NCBI GenBank assembly: GCA_016870235.1
Contig: VGCB01000228.1
Coordinates: forward strand, 1 to 5,404
Source of the DNA: Actinomycetota bacterium
Lineage (GTDB): Bacteria; Actinomycetota; Thermoleophilia; Gaiellales; Gaiellaceae
Length of the DNA stretch: 5,404 bases
Reading direction: 5' to 3'
Below the pieces are notes generated by a model. That model had not been told where the DNA came from and searched no databases. It saw only the letters and a program-made list of their open reading frames with translations. Numbering within the stretch: the stretch's first letter is position 1; each line of letters opens with the position of its first letter. Shown in pieces: positions 4,918 to 5,404 of the stretch. Position numbers and translations under genes: made by a program.

Positions 4918-5404
4918 GTGGCCGAGCTCCGTCAGTACCGCTACTTCCTCGAGATCGCTCGCCGCGGAAGCTTCACGGCCGCCTCGCGGACGCTTCACAT
5001 CACGCAGTCGGCGCTGAGCGAGCAGATCATGCAGCTCGAGCGGGAGTTCGACACGCGGCTCTTCGACCGCGGCCGTCACGGCGCGCGCCTCACCCCCGCC
5101 GGAGAGCGGCTCGTGGCCCGGGTCGAGGAGCTGCTGCGCGTCGCGAACGAGATCGAGCGGACAGTCGGCCAGCTGGGCACCCAGCGGGAGGCGCTGCGTC
5201 TGGGGATGACGATGTCGCCGCTGCTCGCATGGTTTCCGACGATCGTGGCCGAGCTGGAGCGGACGGTCGAGGGGCTTGTGTGCACGATCGAGGACATCGC
5301 GACGGCCGAGATCTTCCTGCAGGTCAACACGGGCGACCTCGACCTCGGCATCATCAGCACGAGTGACCCGACGGTGGCCGAGTCGTCGAGTCCGGGACTG
5401 GTGA
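4918..5404 (+). CDS. LysR-type transcriptional regulator, N-terminal 162 residues
   Basis: The gene runs off the right edge with no stop. Residues 1-62 form the typical LysR winged helix-turn-helix: an ELRQYRYFLEIARRGSFTAA segment, then LHITQSALSEQIMQLE (26-41), LFDRG (48-52) and LTPAGE (58-63). A linker helix follows (about 63-88). The effector domain opens at LRLGMTMSPLLAWFP (93-107), and GDLDLGII (139-146) is a usual LysR segment. LysR proteins are DNA-binding homotetramers, usually activated by a pathway substrate or intermediate. GTG at 4918 is the only start codon that yields the standard N-terminus; no Shine-Dalgarno sequence is evident. Divergent placement next to the M24-led cluster suggests it controls that cluster; the inducer is not deducible. 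The frame lacks an ATG near its start and is easily missed in favour of an overlapping arginine-rich frame. Confidence 0.93.
   Translation, partial: MAELRQYRYFLEIARRGSFTAASRTLHITQSALSEQIMQLEREFDTRLFDRGRHGARLTPAGERLVARVEELLRVANEIERTVGQLGTQREALRLGMTMSPLLAWFPTIVAELERTVEGLVCTIEDIATAEIFLQVNTGDLDLGIISTSDPTVAESSSPGLV

Noticed and set aside
4908..5366. A 152-codon plus-strand ATG-less-looking, Arg-rich frame overlapping the LysR gene
   Set aside because: It is a +1-shifted shadow of the LysR coding sequence, which has an unmistakable helix-turn-helix in the frame starting at GTG 4918.
1..5404. Mobile elements, CRISPR arrays, tRNA or rRNA genes, toxin-antitoxin or defence genes
   Set aside because: I found no transposase-like protein, terminal repeats, regularly spaced repeats or RNA gene signatures on either strand.

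Overview
The window is very GC-rich, with strongly G/C-biased third codon positions and frequent GTG starts. This fits a high-GC soil bacterium. An actinobacterium is my best guess, but a high-GC proteobacterium cannot be excluded from the DNA alone.

Layout. Almost everything lies on the minus strand as one tightly packed catabolic gene cluster, read from right to left: an M24 'pita-bread' metallohydrolase (3664-4793, split by an apparent 1-nt frameshift), two tandem RidA/YjgF-family proteins (3242-3631 and 2841-3245), a LigJ-type amidohydrolase-superfamily protein (1742-2746), an HpaB-family flavin-dependent monooxygenase (258-1745), and the first 52 codons of a LigB-type (class III) extradiol dioxygenase (1-157, cut by the window edge). 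A LysR-type regulator (4918 to the right edge, cut) is transcribed the other way from a 124-bp shared intergenic region, the classic arrangement for a regulator of the adjacent catabolic operon. Two gene junctions (RidA/RidA and LigJ/HpaB) are 4-nt GTGA overlaps. The other gaps are 32-100 nt, and no stretch over 300 bases lacks a gene.

How the genes may work together. HpaB-type hydroxylation of a phenolic ring, LigB-type ring opening and LigJ-type hydration of the opened product are three successive steps in known meta-cleavage routes (protocatechuate 4,5- and gallate-type pathways). Two RidA proteins are not part of the plain protocatechuate 4,5-pathway. RidA-fold proteins do serve as 2-aminomuconate deaminases in aminophenol/hydroxyanthranilate-type routes, and M24-fold enzymes can hydrolyse C-N or amide bonds. 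My inference is a degradation pathway for a nitrogen-bearing or amide-linked aromatic compound. The substrate is not readable from the sequence.

Points worth checking are the M24 frameshift, the unusual catalytic positions in both RidA copies, an apparent Tyr-to-Phe change at the HpaB substrate site, and a possible short-leader internal promoter before the ligJ-like gene. Residue equivalences to characterised enzymes come from hand alignment from memory.
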